Source: Promethearchaeota archaeon
GTDB lineage: Archaea > Asgardarchaeota > Lokiarchaeia > Sigynarchaeales > SOKP01
Direction: 5' to 3'
Length of the DNA: 22,375 bases
Assembly (NCBI GenBank): GCA_030620005.1
Contig: JAUXAJ010000044.1
Span: 1-22,375 of the forward strand
Shown: one piece after another, positions 6,476-15,287 of the stretch
Position numbering within the stretch: position 1 is the first letter of the stretch
Layout of the letters: each line of letters starts with the position of its first letter
Notes under the pieces: generated by a model
Told to the model about the DNA's origin: nothing
What the model saw: the letters and a program-made list of their open reading frames with translations, nothing else
Database searches by the model: none
Program-made: the position numbers and the translations under genes

Positions 6476-8194
6476 TCACAAGAGCTCATGTTCTTTAATA
6501 ATATTTCTGTAGTGATCACTTTCGCGTCTTAAAACTTTCACGTCTTTTTTCAAGGCACTAATTAGTTCTGCCTTTTGGTCTTGACTTTTTTTTTCAGAGG
6601 ATATATCGTCTTTAATTTTTTTTATTTTTATTTTTAAATTAGTAATGGCATTTAATTGCACACTACTAACTCTTATTTCTCTTTCATAATTTTCTTTTAA
6701 TTCTTTAGTTTCTTTGCTTAGAAGTTCCATCTTTTCAATTAAATGTTCATTTTTTTTCATTAGTTCCTCAATCTCTTTATCTTTTTCGGAAACATCTTCT
6801 TGATTCTTTAGTGTATTTTTCAATTCGATAATTTGAAGTTTTTTTACGTCTACTTCTTTAGATAGCTTATTTATTTTTTTCGTAAATTCTTTTACGGTTT
6901 CATTCAAATTCGTATTTTGTTCTTTAAGTTCAGAAATCTTGTCTTTTAATTCTTGTACTATCTTCTCATGATCGGCTATTTGATTTTCTAGACCCCGCAT
7001 GCCTTCAGTTTGATTAATGTGTTCGGATAAAGGGATGTTTCCTTGTTGTTCTGGGTTAATTTTTAATTCTTTAATTATTTCACTAAGATTTTCGTTTTCA
7101 TCCTTTAATTGAACCATTTTTGAGTTCCATTCTTCTAAGAACAAGTTTTGTTTGGCTAATTGGTCTTCTAAAATTTTAATATCTTCCTTTTGATAAGCTT
7201 GATCTGTTTGGAGTTCTTTAACTTTTATTACTAATTCTTCTTTAGAATAGTTCTCAAATTGCACTTCAATCAGCTCTCTAAATTGTTCGTTCGTTTTTGG
7301 AATTTTTAATTGAACGCTCTCTATATCAAATATTTTTAATTCTTTTTGTTCTGATTGAATCTTCTCTTTTTCAGTTGTTTCAAATTCTAATTGTTCAGAT
7401 TGAGCGTTCTCTATATCAAATGCTTTCAATTCTGGTTGTTCAAATGGAATCTCCTCTGAAGTGGGTGCTTCTAATTCTGGTTGTTCAAATGGAGTCTCCT
7501 CTGAAGTGGGTGCTTCTAATTCAATTTGTTTAGCCTGAACATTTTCTATATCAACATCACTTAATTTTGGTTGTATAGACTGAATATCCTCTGCAGTGGG
7601 TGCTTTAAATTCAAATTGTCCGGGTTGGACGCTTTCTCCATCACGATCTCTTGCTTCTGATCGTTCTAACGAGCTAGTGAGGGTATTAATTAATTCAGAC
7701 ATGCCTCCTCCTTTTGGTTCTTCTATTATCTCCTCCTTTTGGGCAAGATTCTTTCTAAGATCATCCATTTCATTTATTGCGTCCCAATAAGGTCCAAGTT
7801 CTCGTTTTTCCAACAGTTCATAGTAGTCAACAAATAAATCGATAAATGTTGGTTCTCCTCTTTTTGGTAATAATTCATGCGCAATTCTTCTCACCATGCC
7901 TTCAAAATCTTTTGAGACTTCATCGTTCTCGGATAAAATTATTGTAAGTACGTAATTAGGTTTACCAACATGATATTTATTAGCGAATCCCGTGAAGAAA
8001 CTTGCAACATAAACCCTTTTTTTTATTTTTTTATGTAAGAAATTTGGACCCATTCTTCTCTTTACATGTTGTTCGTATAAGCTTACTAAAGCGGAATCTT
8101 TCAGTTTTAACTTCTTAATAATATCGCTTGGATACTGGAAATCTACACGTGGTCCAGAAGTTTCATCGTATCTTATTATTATTATACCTTCCAT
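6476..8194 (-). CDS. Longin-like domain protein with tandem repeats and coiled coil
   Basis: This 572-residue protein has three parts. Residues 1 to about 135 (IIIIRYDETSGPRVDFQYP, then RVYVASFFTGFANKYHVGKPNYVLTI-type strands) look like a longin/roadblock-type alpha-beta domain. Its GP turn recalls the N-terminal longin modules of DENN, folliculin and Mon1/Ccz1 proteins; this is inference from pattern. Residues about 195-299 are seven 15-residue acidic repeats (for example ELEAPTSEEIPFEQP). Residues about 300-572 are a heptad-rich coiled coil. It starts at ATG 8192-8194. It is the last gene of a leftward block, 78 bp after an amidohydrolase gene. The layout suggests a cytoplasmic scaffold or membrane-trafficking-type protein, as described for Asgard archaea, but no partner is visible. 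Confidence 0.7.
   Translation of the reverse strand: MEGIIIIRYDETSGPRVDFQYPSDIIKKLKLKDSALVSLYEQHVKRRMGPNFLHKKIKKRVYVASFFTGFANKYHVGKPNYVLTIILSENDEVSKDFEGMVRRIAHELLPKRGEPTFIDLFVDYYELLEKRELGPYWDAINEMDDLRKNLAQKEEIIEEPKGGGMSELINTLTSSLERSEARDRDGESVQPGQFEFKAPTAEDIQSIQPKLSDVDIENVQAKQIELEAPTSEETPFEQPELEAPTSEEIPFEQPELKAFDIENAQSEQLEFETTEKEKIQSEQKELKIFDIESVQLKIPKTNEQFRELIEVQFENYSKEELVIKVKELQTDQAYQKEDIKILEDQLAKQNLFLEEWNSKMVQLKDENENLSEIIKELKINPEQQGNIPLSEHINQTEGMRGLENQIADHEKIVQELKDKISELKEQNTNLNETVKEFTKKINKLSKEVDVKKLQIIELKNTLKNQEDVSEKDKEIEELMKKNEHLIEKMELLSKETKELKENYEREIRVSSVQLNAITNLKIKIKKIKDDISSEKKSQDQKAELISALKKDVKVLRRESDHYRNIIKEHELL
7298..7612 (-). repeat. Seven 45-bp in-frame tandem repeats
   Basis: Exactly 315 bp encode seven 15-residue units. 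The central two (ELEAPTSEETPFEQP and ELEAPTSEEIPFEQP) are nearly identical at DNA level, and the outer ones have diverged (for example ELKIFDIESVQLKIP). Units with a FDIE or VDIE core alternate with units with a PTSEE or TAED core, so the array may have grown from a dimeric unit. Confidence 0.85.
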
Positions 8195-8272
8195 ATTAAC
8201 ATCACTAATGCTTTGTTAATTTCAAGAATATTTAATTCTTTGCGTTAACTTTTATATCATAAATTCTGTTAG

Positions 8273-9820
8273 TCAACTATAAAAATATTGTAAAACTTCA
8301 GATAATTTGTTAATGTCATTAGCTACATGGCATTGTTTGAAAATTTTTGCGAAAATTTCCCGATCCTTTGGATTAAAATATTTGTAACCAAATTTTTTCC
8401 ATTCGGTATTAGGTGGAAGAGAAGTAAGGAGGGTGATCGATTGATCTTGAACAAGATTCATGAACAACAGATCAATAACTTGCTTGTTAGAATTTTTTAT
8501 CGTAGTAATTAGGAGATCACTGGTAATATCATGCCACGTGGTATTAAACTGAAAACAAATTTTCTTTATATCCATTTTGTTTTCAGCTATCAATTTAGCT
8601 AATCCCAAGATTGAGATGTAGCTAGACCTAATTTCATTCTGTTGGAATGATGGATTAGAAACGAGCGTGCTTGGAAAGGTTCCGGACTCCTTTTTTTTTT
8701 CAGGCATGTCATAATCTGGTAAGATTCGAATTTGGTTTAATCCTAGAATATTTCTAGCGTCTTCAATAGTTCCTCCGGTATCAAAAAATTGCTTATTTAT
8801 CAAGTAAATCAATAATTTTTGAGCGTGTTCATCTCCAAAATACGGATAATCCGAGCCAAATAATAAGTATTCGCTCCATATACGATTATCTACGGATTCT
8901 TTTCTGTTTAAAGTAAACCATCTTCTAAAATCTGTCAGGAAATTGCCTGCGCCCTCGCCGTGAAGCATGCTAAGGTCTCCGTACGTATTTGGTTGAACAA
9001 TCGTGTTATATACTTCGTGGTCTCCAACATTACCTTGAGCAAAATGAGCGATTATAACTTTAAAATGAGGTAATAAATTTGGATATTTAGCTTTAATTAA
9101 ATTTCTTGTAGAATTAATAAGACTCCCTATTGCAATGATCGACCCCTTTCCACGAGTGTCGAAAATAACGGGCATGGAATGCCTTGCTGCTTCTACAAGG
9201 ACATTAACCACCATTCTATCGTTAATATTATCAACCCACCCCTCTGATCGCGGGTGCAATTTCAAACCTCGAAGACCTAACATTTCTCTTGAATGCCTGA
9301 CTTCTTTAACTGCTTTTTCGCCTTCCATGGGATCGCAGCGTGCGTATCCGATTAGTTTCATGGAGAAAGGGAAGCGTGTAGTAAATCGGGAGACGTTTAT
9401 ATTACTTGCTCTATATAGTGCTTCAGGTTGTTTGTCTCTAAACACGTCTTGAAACGGAAAACAAACTGCTTGGTCGATAAAAGTATAAAACTTGGCTTTA
9501 TCTTTTAATTCTGAATGGCGCCCTTTTATCCCTTCTAAGGCGGAGTATAAATTGTCTGTAAACGGATAAGGTGTAAAAGACCACGATATTTTAGCTTGTT
9601 TTCCGTTAATCAATGTAAGAAACGATTGTTCACCGCTTTTTTGCCATTCAGCTTTAATTTTACCCTGAACATTTCCCCAAAAATCAAATGTTCCCCCTGG
9701 AGAGAGAGGGTTCATCATGGTTGCCCCGTCAACATCTTGTCCTAAATGTGAATGGCAGTCTATGATGAATAAACGTTCTATTCTTGTTTTGCCTTCATGT
9801 TCAATAGTTGCAGTTAACAC
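8273..9820 (-). CDS. Amidohydrolase-family metal-dependent hydrolase
   Basis: The protein has the landmarks of amidohydrolase-2 type TIM-barrel enzymes: H23-x-H25 (IDCHSHLGQ) for metal binding, LRGLKLHPRSEGW, VIFDTRG, VIIAHFAQG and YLLFGSDYPYFGDE carrying the late Asp ligand. Family members hydrolyse or decarboxylate amides, esters or aromatic acids; the substrate is not evident here. It begins at GTG 9820, the first usable start after an upstream in-frame stop. At 515 residues it is long for the family. The catalytic part ends near residue 370, and about 140 further residues are helical with no known match. A T10 run near 8691-8700 at that junction stays in frame. It lies 98 bp after the GCS2-family gene and before the longin-like gene, probably in one leftward transcript. 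Confidence 0.8.
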   Translation of the reverse strand: MLTATIEHEGKTRIERLFIIDCHSHLGQDVDGATMMNPLSPGGTFDFWGNVQGKIKAEWQKSGEQSFLTLINGKQAKISWSFTPYPFTDNLYSALEGIKGRHSELKDKAKFYTFIDQAVCFPFQDVFRDKQPEALYRASNINVSRFTTRFPFSMKLIGYARCDPMEGEKAVKEVRHSREMLGLRGLKLHPRSEGWVDNINDRMVVNVLVEAARHSMPVIFDTRGKGSIIAIGSLINSTRNLIKAKYPNLLPHFKVIIAHFAQGNVGDHEVYNTIVQPNTYGDLSMLHGEGAGNFLTDFRRWFTLNRKESVDNRIWSEYLLFGSDYPYFGDEHAQKLLIYLINKQFFDTGGTIEDARNILGLNQIRILPDYDMPEKKKESGTFPSTLVSNPSFQQNEIRSSYISILGLAKLIAENKMDIKKICFQFNTTWHDITSDLLITTIKNSNKQVIDLLFMNLVQDQSITLLTSLPPNTEWKKFGYKYFNPKDREIFAKIFKQCHVANDINKLSEVLQYFYS

Positions 9821-9918
9821 GGTTTTTCACGACATTATTTGTGTTTTTATTGAAAATTTTCTTTTAAATACTTAATTCTCCTAATAACTTTCCTTGGAAA
9901 ATATTTTTATGAATTTTT

Positions 9919-11379
9919 TTATTCTCTCATTTCTTTAGGAAGCGTTAATACTCCTGTTAGCGGATTATTTAAAGGATCTTTACAATATTCTATTGTGAAA
10001 TAAATCAAATCGTATAATATATTAGGATCTTCACCATGGTCTAACTTGTATTGGTATAAGCTCAACTGGTACTCGCTTTCAGTTATGGGAGGCTCTGCGT
10101 ACGATACGCTTCCAAATACGGATTGCAATATTGGCTTTAAGAAAGGAGAATACAAAAGGCCAAGTTCAATTAGTTCGGGTTTTAAATACAAGAACATTCT
10201 CTGGACAGCTTGAGTCATGTATCTTACTGGTTGATCTGGAGGTCCTAAATATTGCTCGGCAAAATCAGGGTCGTATTGAGCAAGTTGCTCTCGAGAAATA
10301 TTTTGCGGTTTAAATAAAGAAATTAACCCTCGTTCGTAGGCGCCTTTTCTGTTAGTCGAGATTGTTGCGGCACCTGCGTTTGGAACCCATTTTCCACTCT
10401 CCAGCAATTTTCTTGCCTTGTAACTTAACGCTTGAATTAGCAATGCTAAACCTATGTTTCGACATATGGATAGCTGAGCGTCACACACGCGAAATTCAAT
10501 CGTTCCATACTCTGTAAACGGAAAAATGTCCTGCATTCTTCCATCTTCCAAGCTTGCTTTTTGAACTGCCAGCAAAAAAGTTTGTGCCCCGCTCTCGTCC
10601 GTGGTTGTTAAGTAAGGAATGAAACCTACGGGAGTGTTAGAAGACAGCATGGTTTCGTTATATCTCAAACGCAATGATCTCACGCAATTTGGAGCCGTAA
10701 TTCTATTATTTATTATTTTAACAACATCTGTTGGTTTATTATTCATTATAGGAGAATTAACTGACAGTGCGATGATATGTGGAATGAAATTTCTTATCAT
10801 GCTATAAATTTGGGCTTTTTCCATGTCTGACTTAAAGGTTCCGATGTGAAAATGCGAAGACTGGGTCAACCCTCTTTGGTATTCTTTTGCTGCCGGATTG
10901 ATCCCAGAAGCAATAATGTGAAGATCTGAAGGAAGTGTATTTTTTGCCAATAAAAACAAAGTGGATGCCCAGTAAGCAAGCTCTTCTATATATTCACACG
11001 GAGGCGTGACAAGCTCTAAAATGTATGTAATAGCCGTAACATTACCGTCTCTTCCAAAACAATCAACATCTACCTGATCAGCGATATTACCCTCAGGTAA
11101 TTTGTAGCGAATGTCCATTACATATTCCTTCTCAAGATCCTCCTTGCCAAAAGGCCGAGCAAGAACTTTTTGTCTAATGTAATCTGGAATAGGTAAAAAG
11201 TCCACTCTTCCTTCGTATAAAATTTGGTCCATGATTTTAATTGCGTCTTTTACAATTTCTCTCATTCTATAAACCATTTCATCGCCCTTAGGATAGGCTC
11301 CTGAGTCATCCGCGATGATCAGCTCTTGTTCTATTCCGATCGTAAATGGTAGGTAAGTCCATTTTTCAACATCAGCCAA
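9919..11379 (-). CDS. Glutamate-cysteine ligase (GCS2) family protein
   Basis: Conserved features of the GCS2/YbdK carboxylate-amine ligase fold are clear: FTIGIEQELIIADDSG near the N-terminus, QSSHFHIGT in the middle and FTEYGTIEFRVCDAQLS towards the C-terminus. These enzymes ligate glutamate to an amine using ATP; gamma-glutamylcysteine formation is only one possibility. The only possible start in this frame is TTG 11379. However, the frame stays open upstream to 11601 and reads like protein (for example RPWSEILADVEKWTYLPF across the TTG). No ATG, GTG or TTG lies in that extension. ATG 11593 is one frame away, separated by T8 and T9 runs. The N-terminus is therefore probably longer than annotated. 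The amidohydrolase gene follows after 98 bp, so the two may share a pathway. Confidence 0.8.
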   Translation of the reverse strand: MADVEKWTYLPFTIGIEQELIIADDSGAYPKGDEMVYRMREIVKDAIKIMDQILYEGRVDFLPIPDYIRQKVLARPFGKEDLEKEYVMDIRYKLPEGNIADQVDVDCFGRDGNVTAITYILELVTPPCEYIEELAYWASTLFLLAKNTLPSDLHIIASGINPAAKEYQRGLTQSSHFHIGTFKSDMEKAQIYSMIRNFIPHIIALSVNSPIMNNKPTDVVKIINNRITAPNCVRSLRLRYNETMLSSNTPVGFIPYLTTTDESGAQTFLLAVQKASLEDGRMQDIFPFTEYGTIEFRVCDAQLSICRNIGLALLIQALSYKARKLLESGKWVPNAGAATISTNRKGAYERGLISLFKPQNISREQLAQYDPDFAEQYLGPPDQPVRYMTQAVQRMFLYLKPELIELGLLYSPFLKPILQSVFGSVSYAEPPITESEYQLSLYQYKLDHGEDPNILYDLIYFTIEYCKDPLNNPLTGVLTLPKEMRE

Positions 11380-11601
11380 AATTTCTGACCAAGGTCTATC
11401 ATATTGCCAATTTAGAATCTCTCTATAATCCTTACCAATAAATAATTTGTCAGAAGAACGATCAATTGGATTACCTAAAGTTATTGCCTGTTTATATACA
11501 TTTTTTTTTGATATAAGACTTGAAAAAGTTTCGGGAATAACATTTTTCTTCCCTTTTTTTTTCTTTTTTTTCTTGTCTTTTGCCGTTGACCATGCACCTC
11601 T
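11380..11601 (-). pseudogene. Probable missing N-terminal part of the GCS2-family gene
   Basis: The frame is open for 74 codons between the TAA at 11602-11604 and the TTG used above. It encodes a Lys-rich stretch, then NVIPETFSSLISKK and LFIGKDYREILNWQYDRPWS, which looks like real protein running smoothly into the ligase domain. No standard start occurs in it. The plausible start, ATG 11593, is offset by one base. Removing one T from the 9- or 8-base runs at about 11554-11571 would join the two. An assembly indel or a real frameshift would each explain this. Confidence 0.5.
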
Positions 11602-11653
11602 TTAGGAATAAATAATTAATAATCATTATTAATCTTAATCGAATGAAAGTTGT

Positions 11654-12739
11654 TTATACAATAGATTCTATTAAAGTCTTGAAAATGTTGTAATCGTTTA
11701 CAAATTCGTACGATAGAATCATGTTTACAATATTACACTTAATAGGAAAAGTTTTCCTTAAATAATCTACCGTCGCGCCACCCTTAAAAAAAGAATCGTC
11801 AACTATTAAAGCAGCAGAGTTTCCTAATGATTTGCTGATTTTTGTTATAATATAATTGCTTATCTCTGGTTCTGACGATATAATGACGGTTGGTTTACCT
11901 AAATATGGTATAAAATCCGTATTGATAATTAACATTTGAGAATTTGCGATTGCTGGATTAAAAAATTGTTGTAAAGTACTTAAAATTGTATTTTTTTCTC
12001 TCTCGTCGTGGTTTTTACTTGATGGATAAATATAATACGCAAACGACTTGTTTAGATTGAACTTTAAGTCTGAATATGCTCTATCAAAAATGGGAAATAT
12101 GCTGAAATCCAGTTTAAACAAAGAAATAAACGCGACATTAAAATCATAATTTTTAACTAAAAGGTTATTACTAACATTTCCACCCATAGCCGCAAAATAT
12201 TTTACATTTTCATTCAAACCTGAAGTATAGGTATTTAATAAGTAATATTGAGAAAAAATTAAAGTAGGTTCATACTTGAACTTAATTTCGTCAACTATTT
12301 CATATAAAATGTTTAGTAAATCCATGGCGATTTTTTCTTTAAGTTCTTGTACATTTATACCATTAATAATGGAATCTGCTGTTTTTGGACTATCAACTTC
12401 TGCTATGGCGCGTACAGCGTCTTTTAGATAGTTATAACTCCGATTGTTATATTTGTTTTCCGATAAAGATATTTTAGTTGAATTGGTGATAATTTCGATA
12501 ATCTCATTCAGAACTGTACTTAAATCAGATTTCTCGTCATTCTGGTATAATTTTCTAGCGATATTAAATAAAATGTTACATCTTGATAACTCATTTTCAA
12601 TTAAATTACATAATTTTCTAGCTAATTTAGGTTTTGAACGATTAATAATACATATGATGTTTATTAACAAATTTTCTTGTAGCGTTGGATTCTTTATTAG
12701 ATGAATAATTTTAAAGATATTATCTAAGTTCTTATTAAC
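11654..12739 (-). pseudogene. Downstream part of a stop-split helical-repeat gene
   Basis: This frame continues directly from the preceding gene after its TAA and stays open for 361 codons. The only possible start near the front is TTG 12670, which gives 338 residues; the next in-frame ATG comes about 115 residues later. The 23 codons between the stop and that TTG form the beginning of a helical repeat, LDNIFKIIHLIKNPTLQE, which lines up with LNKALDLALRLSNENEKL before the stop. The coding unit therefore appears continuous. The C-terminal half is alpha-beta, with MLIINTDFIPYLGKPTVII and AALIVDDSFFKGGATVDYL, and is not a family I can name. Function is unknown. It could be expressed as a separate protein from TTG, but a broken single gene fits better. 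Confidence 0.6.
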
Positions 12740-13483
12740 TTAGTCTAAAGTTATATCTTGTAATAATTTTAAAAACTTTTTTCCGTGAATAACTTTAGAA
12801 TCTGCCAAATATTGAAGCGTAGTATCTATATTCATGAAGGAATATGCCCTAATTAAAGCATAAGAAAAATCTAATTTTTCATTCTCGTTTGATAATCTCA
12901 ACGCTAAATCTAATGCTTTATTAAGGTCGTAATTTGAAAGATAACCCTTTGCGAGGCGCTTGATGTCGTTATCAATATCTATACTAGTAATTTCTGGATT
13001 CGTTCTTTTTGATTCCAACTCTTCTTCTGCTTGTTTCAACTCATTATTAGTCATGGAGATAAGAAAATCGTCTATCTTAAAATCTTCATGAGTTTCAGAT
13101 ACATCAAGAGCATGTTCCACAAAAATTTCGTTAATCCTACTCTGGGAAACAAAATCCCTTACCCTTTGAGTTTTTATTGCATGTTGAGATTTATTCCTGA
13201 TATTTGCATCTATTGTAAATTTTCCAAAACCATCAGATATGGGAGTGAGTCTTAGCTCGAACTCTTTTGTCTCACCCGAATTAAACTCGATAAACTTTTT
13301 TAAATCTCCTGGAAAAACGACGTTTAGGTTTTCTCCTTCAAAAACAAAACTAAAATCTTCCTTTTTGTTTGAATGGTTAGTAGCTTGAAATTTAATAACA
13401 TTATCTATTGATGGAATTAATAAATTTTGCGGAAATTTAGTTATATTGATGGATATAACATTATTAGTGTTTGAAATTGTCAT
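12740..13483 (-). CDS. Ig-like plus helical-repeat protein, front part of a split gene
   Basis: This frame begins at ATG 13483 and stops at TAA 12740-12742 after 247 residues. Residues 1 to about 105 alternate short beta strands (for example NVIKFQATNHSNKKEDFSFV and KEFELRLTPISDGFGKFTI), like an Ig or MSP-type sandwich. Residues about 160-240 are paired helices (KRLAKGYLSNYDLNKALDLA, then FSYALIRAYSFMNIDTTLQY) resembling TPR or HEAT-like repeats. There is no signal peptide, so it is probably cytoplasmic. The repeat region is cut mid-array and continues in frame beyond the stop, giving a predicted intact product of about 609 residues. I recall similar repeat proteins from Asgard genomes but cannot assign a role. 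Confidence 0.65.
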   Translation of the reverse strand: MTISNTNNVISINITKFPQNLLIPSIDNVIKFQATNHSNKKEDFSFVFEGENLNVVFPGDLKKFIEFNSGETKEFELRLTPISDGFGKFTIDANIRNKSQHAIKTQRVRDFVSQSRINEIFVEHALDVSETHEDFKIDDFLISMTNNELKQAEEELESKRTNPEITSIDIDNDIKRLAKGYLSNYDLNKALDLALRLSNENEKLDFSYALIRAYSFMNIDTTLQYLADSKVIHGKKFLKLLQDITLD

Positions 13484-13687
13484 CTTATAAGTGAATCAAG
13501 ATTTTCTCATTTTACTTTAATAATTAATTTAAAATAACAATTAAAATTTTTTATATATACAAATTCTGATAAATAAATCTAAGAGATCTCTTATATTTCT
13601 TTGAAGTTTATTTTTTTTCCGATTTGAAAGTTATATCCTAAATAACGGAAAGAATGAAAAAATAAAAAAACACACATGTAACAGCTT

Positions 13688-14494
13688 TTACAATATAATT
13701 TTCTCAAGTACTTCCAACTTTAAGGGTTCAAGGTTCAATGAGCGGATTAAATCATTTCCAAATTGTTCAATTTTCGATTCATATATCAATATTAAAGGCA
13801 TGTATAGACCGATAAGGAATAATGGATATAATAAAATTATTAGAAATGTCGGATTAAAAGATAAAGACCATTCTGACGCAATTGTTATCACGTACAATAT
13901 CGGTGTCGTAATTCCGGCAAAACCTTTGTAATATTGATACTCAATCTTACCAAAAAAAGTAACTTCAGGTGGCACTCTTTCTTTCGACCTTTTAAGTAAA
14001 CGGAGAACCCCTGAATCCTTAAATACCCAAATAGGAAGGAATATTAAAGATGTAAAGGGTGCAAGAAATATGGAAAGCATTATAATGGATATGACTTTTT
14101 CCGGACCGAATAATTTTTGAATTATAATATAATTATTGAATAACATTGAAAAAGAAAGAGTTAAGAGAACGGGTAAAACTGCTCTAGAAACCATCTTTCT
14201 TCCCTTAAACAGTCGCTCTGACAAATATACGTGATAATAAAACTCGTAATTTCTTTGAAATCTCTTCATGATTTTATAATGAATCTTCGTTAAACCTTTA
14301 ATAAAAATTAAAGGAATACACATAATAATTGGAACACCAATGAACAAGTATAAAATGTCCGTTAAAGCCCCGCCTATAATAAAAGGAACGAAATCATTTG
14401 AACTAGTTGATAATATTAGATTAGACACAATGATGAGGTAAGCCATCGTGATAATAATGTAAAAAAGTGGAATTAAATATTTCTGTTTAAACAT
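13688..14494 (-). CDS. Six-helix integral membrane protein of unknown function
   Basis: The 268-residue product has about six hydrophobic segments, at roughly residues 7-28, 36-65, 105-126, 133-158, 190-207 and 215-238. A basic amphipathic loop (about 66-104, with many Lys, Arg and Tyr) and a second one (158-190) presumably face the cytoplasm. I see no transporter, glycosyltransferase or phosphatase motif. It starts at ATG 14494 and lies 61 bp after the cis-prenyltransferase gene on the same strand, so co-transcription is likely. That placement allows a link to polyprenyl-lipid handling, but nothing in the protein itself shows this. A 204-bp AT-rich gap follows before the next leftward gene. 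Confidence 0.75.
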   Translation of the reverse strand: MFKQKYLIPLFYIIITMAYLIIVSNLILSTSSNDFVPFIIGGALTDILYLFIGVPIIMCIPLIFIKGLTKIHYKIMKRFQRNYEFYYHVYLSERLFKGRKMVSRAVLPVLLTLSFSMLFNNYIIIQKLFGPEKVISIIMLSIFLAPFTSLIFLPIWVFKDSGVLRLLKRSKERVPPEVTFFGKIEYQYYKGFAGITTPILYVITIASEWSLSFNPTFLIILLYPLFLIGLYMPLILIYESKIEQFGNDLIRSLNLEPLKLEVLEKIIL

Positions 14495-14555
14495 ATCATC
14501 ACTATAAAAACAATTTAATTTAAATGTTTATGAAAATTAGAATTAAAAAGATGGA

Positions 14556-15287
14556 TTAGACTCCCTTACGCCTATTTCTCTGTATGTAATCTTTTAAATC
14601 TTCAATTAACATTTCTTCGTTATAATCTGGCCAATATTCGTTTCTAAACTTGAATTCTGCGTAGGAGGCATCCCACAGTAAAAAACCAGAAATTCTTGCC
14701 CCATCATCCATTCCCGTTCTTATAATGTAATCTAATTCCGGAAATTCGTGCGTGTATAAGTTTTTTTTAATTATGTCAGGTGTAATGTCTTCCGGTTTAA
14801 TGTTGCTTTTTAAAATCTTTTTTACTGCATCAGTTATTTCCTCGTGCCCATCATACATTAGACACAGGTTTATGAAATTCTGGTCGTGGTCTTTAGTATA
14901 CTCAATTAAGTCCTCGATCTTTTTTCTAACATCCAAAGGCAACAACCATATTCTCCCTATCACGTTAAACTTGACTCTCTCTTCTTTTACAATCGGCTCT
15001 TTTTTAACAGCATCTACAGCGAATTTTATAATCTTATAAATGTACTCAAGCTCCTCGGGCGTCCGTTTCTGAACGTTCTCACTCGACAAGGCATATATGC
15101 TTAAATATTTTATCCCTACATCAAATAGATTATATAATATCTTTTTTATTGCTTCATATCCTTGAAAGTGACCATAATTCATATCTTTTTTATTTTTTTT
15201 AGCCCATCGTCGATTCCCATCAAGAATTAAGCCAATATGTTTAGGTAACTTGCTTCGATCTAAGGTTTTAAGAAACTCTTCCAACAA
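14556..15287 (-). CDS. uppS: Cis-prenyltransferase, undecaprenyl diphosphate synthase family
   Basis: The UppS/DHDDS signature is complete. HIGLILDGNRRWAK carries catalytic D23 and the diphosphate-binding GNRR. The motifs GHFQGYEAIKKIL, YALSSENVQKRTPEEL, DYIIRTGMDDGARISGFLLW and YAEFKFRNEYWPDY follow in the usual order. The enzyme adds isopentenyl diphosphate units in cis to an allylic primer, making the long polyprenyl carrier used for glycan transfer in archaea. Its 243-residue length is typical. One difference from the usual pattern is SSEN in place of STEN. The start is TTG 15287; no ATG or GTG occurs between it and the upstream in-frame stop. The gene points away from the mevalonate cluster, with a 252-bp shared upstream region, which suits co-regulation of precursor supply and use. 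Confidence 0.92.
   Translation of the reverse strand: MLEEFLKTLDRSKLPKHIGLILDGNRRWAKKNKKDMNYGHFQGYEAIKKILYNLFDVGIKYLSIYALSSENVQKRTPEELEYIYKIIKFAVDAVKKEPIVKEERVKFNVIGRIWLLPLDVRKKIEDLIEYTKDHDQNFINLCLMYDGHEEITDAVKKILKSNIKPEDITPDIIKKNLYTHEFPELDYIIRTGMDDGARISGFLLWDASYAEFKFRNEYWPDYNEEMLIEDLKDYIQRNRRKGV

Noticed and set aside
7297..7533. Plus-strand open frame of 78 codons with a repetitive hydrophobic product
   Set aside because: It is the complement of the 45-bp repeat array in the longin-like gene; the repeat keeps the opposite strand open. No start signal or independent support was seen.
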